Positions 8,716 to 11,984 of a stretch of 11,984 bases of DNA are shown one piece after another. The position numbers and the translations under genes were made by a program. Positions within the stretch are counted from its first letter, which is position 1; each line of letters starts with the position of its first letter. Location: NCBI GenBank assembly GCA_001430745.1, contig KQ482053.1:433531-445514 (forward strand). The letters run 5' to 3'. Origin of the DNA: Auxenochlorella pyrenoidosa (lineage: Eukaryota; Chlorophyta; Trebouxiophyceae; Chlorellales; Chlorellaceae). Under the pieces are notes generated by a model. It had not been told where the DNA came from. It did not search any database and saw only the letters and a program-made list of their open reading frames with translations.

Positions 8716-11700
8716 ATGCGACATCGAATGAGATTGATGGGCATCTCCTCTCTTCTCCTGCTGCTGTTGGCGGCGTCTGCGCTGCCGCTCCCGCCCGCCA
8801 CCGCTGCCCAGGTGCGCCGCCAAGCCCTGCTTTGGGTTGTCGGCACAAGCTTCATCGGTCCCATAACACTGCTCGAGCCTTCTGTTGCGCTTGCAGGATG
8901 CGGGCCGCAATGCACTGGAGGCGCGCGCTGCCGCAGCCCGCGCCGCCGCCGCCGCCCGCCCAACCGACTTCAAAGCCCACCTGGAGCTTGCCACAGTGCT
9001 GCACCAGCTAGACCACGCAGCACCCAACGGGGGGAAGCGCGTGCCAGAGGCGGCGGCGGCGTACCGGCGCGCCGCCAAGCTGGCGCCGGGCGGTCAAACC
9101 TCGGCGGCGGCGGTCTACGTCCGGTCAAACCTGGGCGCGCTGCTGCTGTCGGGCGGGCAGGTGGCCGCGGCGGCAGAGGAAATGAGGGCCACCCTGGCGC
9201 TGGCGGAGGCTGTGGGCGTGCAGCAAACTGATGTGGTGAGGATGGCTGGCCGGGGTGGCTAGCTACTGTATAGCTGGGCACGGCGAGCAAGCCTCCGGGG
9301 CTTCAGCGGTGCACAGCCAGTCCCGAGCCCCTCGCCCACCCCCCGCCGCATCCCGGCTCGCGCACTGCCGCCAGCCTTGCAGCAAGCGGCATCAGATTAT
9401 GAGGCAGCCAGCAAAGCCGGAGGCAGCTCCCAGCACCGGTGTACTGGCCAGATGTGGGCGCTGAGTTGCTGCCAATCCACGCTTCCCCCTGGCAGTATAT
9501 GGGCACCCTGTTCAACCTTGCGAAGGCGGTGCAGCAGCTGGGGGAGCAGGAGCGGGCGCAGGAGCTCATGCGTCAGGTGCTGGCGCAGTCCAAGGGCGTC
9601 TCTGGTGGGTGGTCCTCCCTCTCCTGTGGCAGCCTGTGTGCACCTGGTTCCACTTCACCCATGCCCGCAATCGCGCAGCAAATGATTGCCCAAGGCTGGT
9701 TCTGTCGGCGCAGCCGGTGTTGCCGTGCCCACTCCGCTGCAGCTGCCCTGTATCTGTGCGCTAGACCCCTGCTGGCGTGCCTCTGCTGCAGGTGCCTCGT
9801 ACCTGAAGGCCTGGGCCGCGCTGAAGTCCTTCTCGCCAGAGGAGCTGGCAGAGATGGAAGAGTGCGCCCGCTACCTGCGCCGGGCCCGCAGGGGAGGTGG
9901 GTGGGCACCGCCGCGGAGGCACAGGGCCTGCGCTGCAGGTTGTGTTGGTTGTCCTGTGTTGCGTTGTGTGGAGAAACAATGCAATGCAGGTTGCATTGGG
10001 TGGAGAGGGGCCTCAATGCAATGCAGAGATGGGCGGCGGCCGACTAGCCGCCGCTGCGGCAGCGGGCTTGGATCCACGCTGTTGCGCCCTGAAAGGCGCA
10101 GTTTTGCGGCAGCAGCTGCACTGTGGGCTGGAGACGAGGATGCAGACGGCGGGCTCTGCGGGGCGCTGCTATCCCTGCCATCCTGCCAAACCCCAGAACC
10201 CCTGCGCCGCGACCAGCCTGCGCCGCAGTGGACGAGGCCTCCCTGAGCCCCAGCAAGGCGGCGGCCTGGCGGGCGCGGCGGGCACGGTGGGGCTGGCTGG
10301 ACGGGCTGGACCCTGTGGACCAGGCCTGGGTCAGCTACGGCCTGTTCCATGCCTACCAGCAGGCAGGGTGAGTGAGCACTTGCATGCGTACCAGCAGGCA
10401 GGGCGAGCACGTGCATGCCTACCAGCAGGCAGGGCGAGCACGTGCATGCCTACCAGCAGGCAGGGTGAGCACAGCAGCGTCTGGGCAGAGGCAGCGGGCG
10501 CGGAGGCGCCTGCTTGGTGTCATCGTCCGCTGGGTTGCTCGTCACAAACGAGGCAGGAGGGGCATTGGGCCAGCCCTGGGCCCCGTCTCAAGCCCTTCCT
10601 GCTCCGTCCAGCAGCAGGCCAGGCTGAGTTGCCTGGGTGCATGGTAGTTGCTGGTGCGGTCGACAGGCGCAGAGGACCACCACCCACCCACCCACCCACC
10701 TACCATGTCCACTCGCCCCGCCCCCTCGCGTCAGGCAGTACGACAAGGCCTGGAGAGCGCTGGCAGAGGCCAACGCGCTGCAGGCAAGAGCGTCGCCCAG
10801 CAACTTGCACGGAGCGGAGGTTGAACGCCGTGGGGCCGTCCTCCTACTGGCTGGGTCCACTCCGTATGGGCTGCGCCCGCGTCTGTCTGATGTCTTTTTC
10901 CTGTGGCCCAGCGCACTTACCTTTTGTCCCACCGCTGTGTCTGCTTCCCCCCCCCTGCGCCCACGCTGCAGGACGCGGCGGCTGCCTTTGACCCTACCCA
11001 GGATGAAGCGAACACCCAGGCCATCATGCGCATGTTCCAGGCGGGCTGCAAGGAAAATGTGCATCACAAGCTTGCGCAGAAATTCCTGATAAAAGCTTGC
11101 GCTGCTTGGCGGATGCAGCCCCGGCAGCTGCTGCCCTCAGCGTGTTGTACATGGAGGCGGGGGCCGCCAGCAAGCTCGCCATGCAGTGCCCAAGGCGTGT
11201 ACCAAACGCGCCTCGCCATGCCGCTCCGCGCCGCCTTCCCTGCGGCTGCCCAAAGCGAACGCCTTTTGAATCGTTTTTTGCCTTCTGTTCTCCCGGCAGC
11301 CGCCCAAGGGGGGCTCAGCCGATCCAGGCGACGCCTTCTATGCGGCGCTGATGAGAGGGGCGGGGGGTCACCGCGACGCGAGCCTGCGCCCGGTGTTTGT
11401 GGTCGGCATGCCGCGCAGCGGCAGCACGCTCATAGAGCAGATCCTGGCCAGCCACTCAGAGGCAAGGCCCTGGCTGTGAACTGGCAGCCTGTCCTAAGTC
11501 CCATTTTTCGTGCTCGGCTGGGTTCGACTCGCAGCATGCTGGCGTGCCCGCAGCAAAGCCCCAGGCTGCTCCTGCGCCGCTGCCGCCAGACCCTCGGGCT
11601 GCGTGTGCCACCACAGTGGCGGCACCAGGCATGGCACCGGCGTGCATGACTGCTACCACGAGGCGCTGTCCTGCACTGCCTCTTCGACTGGTGCAGGTGT

Positions 11701-11984
11701 GGGGCGCTGGGGAGGACACAGCGCTGGCGCCGCTGCTGCCAGAGCTGCTGGCAATCCTGCAGGACCCCTCTGGCCAGGTGGGCAGCCGGCCTGGGTGCGG
11801 CACGTGCTGATGCTGGTACTGCAAGCTCTGATACTGCGGGCTCTGCGCCGTGTGTGTATTTGTGGAATGGAGCTTGCCGTGGCAGCCTTGGCGGGGCCTG
11901 CAGGCGCATCCCTGATAAAATGCGTGCGCCACGATGCCATGTGGTAGCGCGGCCCTCCGGCAGGGCGCCGCCAACGCCCCCCCC
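8716..11984 (+). CDS. Secretory TPR-repeat sulfotransferase (3' partial)
   Basis: Sulfotransferases of this type move a sulfuryl group from PAPS to an unknown acceptor. Inferred exons are 8716-8811, 8897-9235, 9496-9604, 9792-9896, 10229-10367, 10735-10783, 10972-11040 (or 11058), 11300-11461 and 11697-11777, continuing past the window. Exon 1 is a signal peptide or signal anchor: MRHRMRLMG, then a run of six Leu, ending PPATAAQ. This suggests ER/Golgi entry. Exons 2-6 give TPR-like helix pairs ([62 protein letters not shown]). The 11300-11461 exon holds [19 protein letters not shown], the 5'-phosphosulfate-binding P-loop, followed by ASHSE and [10 protein letters not shown] in the next exon, as in the TPR-sulfotransferase family common in bacteria. 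A possible further piece, RIPDKM at 11905-11922, resembles the DKM motif of this family but its exon is not defined. The 11041-11299 junction is uncertain. Confidence 0.82.
9977..10026 (+). repeat. Short intronic direct and inverted repeat
   Basis: CAATGCAATGCAG occurs at 9977-9989 and again at 10014-10026. The intervening TTGCATTG at 9991-9998 is the exact reverse complement of CAATGCAA, so it can pair with either copy: an 8-base stem with a 6-base loop on the left, or a 15-base loop on the right. Lies inside the intron 9897-10228. Possibly a trace of a local duplication; no function is evident. Confidence 0.7.
10351..10470 (+). repeat. Minisatellite built from an exon end and its 5' splice site
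   Basis: Four copies begin GC(C/G)TACCAGCAGGCAGGG, at 10351, 10386, 10417 and 10448 (offsets 35, 31, 31). The first copy is the real end of the TPR exon (AYQQAG) and its GGTGAG donor. The second and third copies carry GGCGAG, which would be GC donors, and the fourth carries GGTGAG again. The unit length is not a multiple of three, and the first copy runs straight into TGA if unspliced. Confidence 0.92.
10681..10700 (+). repeat. ACCC tetranucleotide repeat
   Basis: About five CACC/ACCC units in a row, 30-50 bases before the acceptor at 10734. It forms a pyrimidine-rich tract here and is G-quadruplex-prone on the opposite strand. Confidence 0.8.
10784..10971 (+). other. Probable GC-AG intron
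   Basis: The exon ends GCGCTGCAG and the intron begins GCAAGA, close to the strong GC-donor consensus GCAAGT. It ends ACGCTGCAG before GACGCGGCG. The join gives [14 protein letters not shown], a natural TPR-to-linker transition. A GT donor after 10819 (GAG before GTTGAA) is also in phase and would insert 12 residues, so this call is less certain than the other GC introns. Confidence 0.55.
11462..11696 (+). other. GC-AG intron after the PAPS-binding exon
   Basis: The exon ends CACTCAGAG and the intron begins GCAAGG. It ends CTGGTGCAG before GTGTGGGGC. The join gives ILASHSE-VWGAGED, which is the expected continuation of this sulfotransferase family. No GT donor nearby gives it. Confidence 0.78.

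Noticed and set aside
7833..8963. Minus-strand open frame of 376 codons across the deacetylase/sulfotransferase border
   Set aside because: It is antisense to the last deacetylase exons and the first two sulfotransferase exons. It is Arg/Ala/Pro-rich without domain features, and it is explained by GC-rich third positions suppressing stop codons.
9383..9438. Possible extra TPR exon ([19 protein letters not shown])
   Set aside because: It looks helix-like, but its donor phase cannot join the exon at 9496, which needs phase 0, and the direct join 9235/9496 already gives a good TPR.
10351..10470. CRISPR-like or transposon-terminal repeats
   Set aside because: Units are contiguous with no unique spacers, are derived from the adjacent exon end, and lie within a eukaryotic gene. 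A minisatellite explains them fully.
11097..11210. Possible exon reading [17 protein letters not shown] before the P-loop exon
   Set aside because: Open and bounded by AG and GT-like sites, but it matches nothing expected between the TPR part and the sulfotransferase P-loop. Left as an unresolved intron region.
205..11984. The four genes as one co-functional cluster
   Set aside because: The products (aminotransferase, ARM adaptor, histone deacetylase, Golgi sulfotransferase) share no known pathway, and the spacers are of normal size for separate eukaryotic transcription units.

Overview
This window looks like nuclear DNA from a GC-rich green alga, probably a chlorophyte and possibly a trebouxiophyte. 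The evidence is short, highly GC-rich exons separated by introns of roughly 80-550 bases that end in (C)AG, strong G/C bias at third codon positions, Pro/Ala-rich protein segments, and a TGTAA motif just after one stop codon. That motif is the usual poly(A) signal of green algae. I see no bacterial operon structure, rRNA, tRNA, CRISPR array, intact transposon or viral gene. The taxonomic assignment is inference.

Four protein-coding genes lie on the + strand, and I rebuilt their exons from domain homology, splice dinucleotides and reading phase. (1) 205-2188 is the 3' part of a class IV (fold-type IV, PLP-dependent) branched-chain-aminotransferase-like gene; its first exon or exons lie before the window. 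(2) 2878-4264 is a probable small armadillo-repeat protein that ends in the second half of a MYND zinc finger. (3) 5238-8268 is a complete class I (RPD3/HDAC8/Hos1-like) zinc histone deacetylase, with all catalytic residues visible; one exon junction near the N-terminus is unresolved. (4) 8716 to the right edge is a secretory or Golgi-type TPR-repeat sulfotransferase with the PAPS-binding P-loop; its 3' end runs out of the window. The spacers 2189-2877, 4265-5237 and 8269-8715 hold UTR and promoter sequence with no gene I can support.

The genes do not form a pathway; this is ordinary eukaryotic gene packing. The most interesting signal is in the splicing. At least five of about 21 inferred introns appear to start with GC instead of GT (1012, 1688, 6004, 10784, 11462). 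In three genes a splice junction itself has been tandemly duplicated into the adjacent intron: the acceptor at 2005, the donor at 6953, and the donor at 10368. One duplicated acceptor offers an in-frame 14-residue alternative insertion. I found no evidence for a wholly new multi-gene system.
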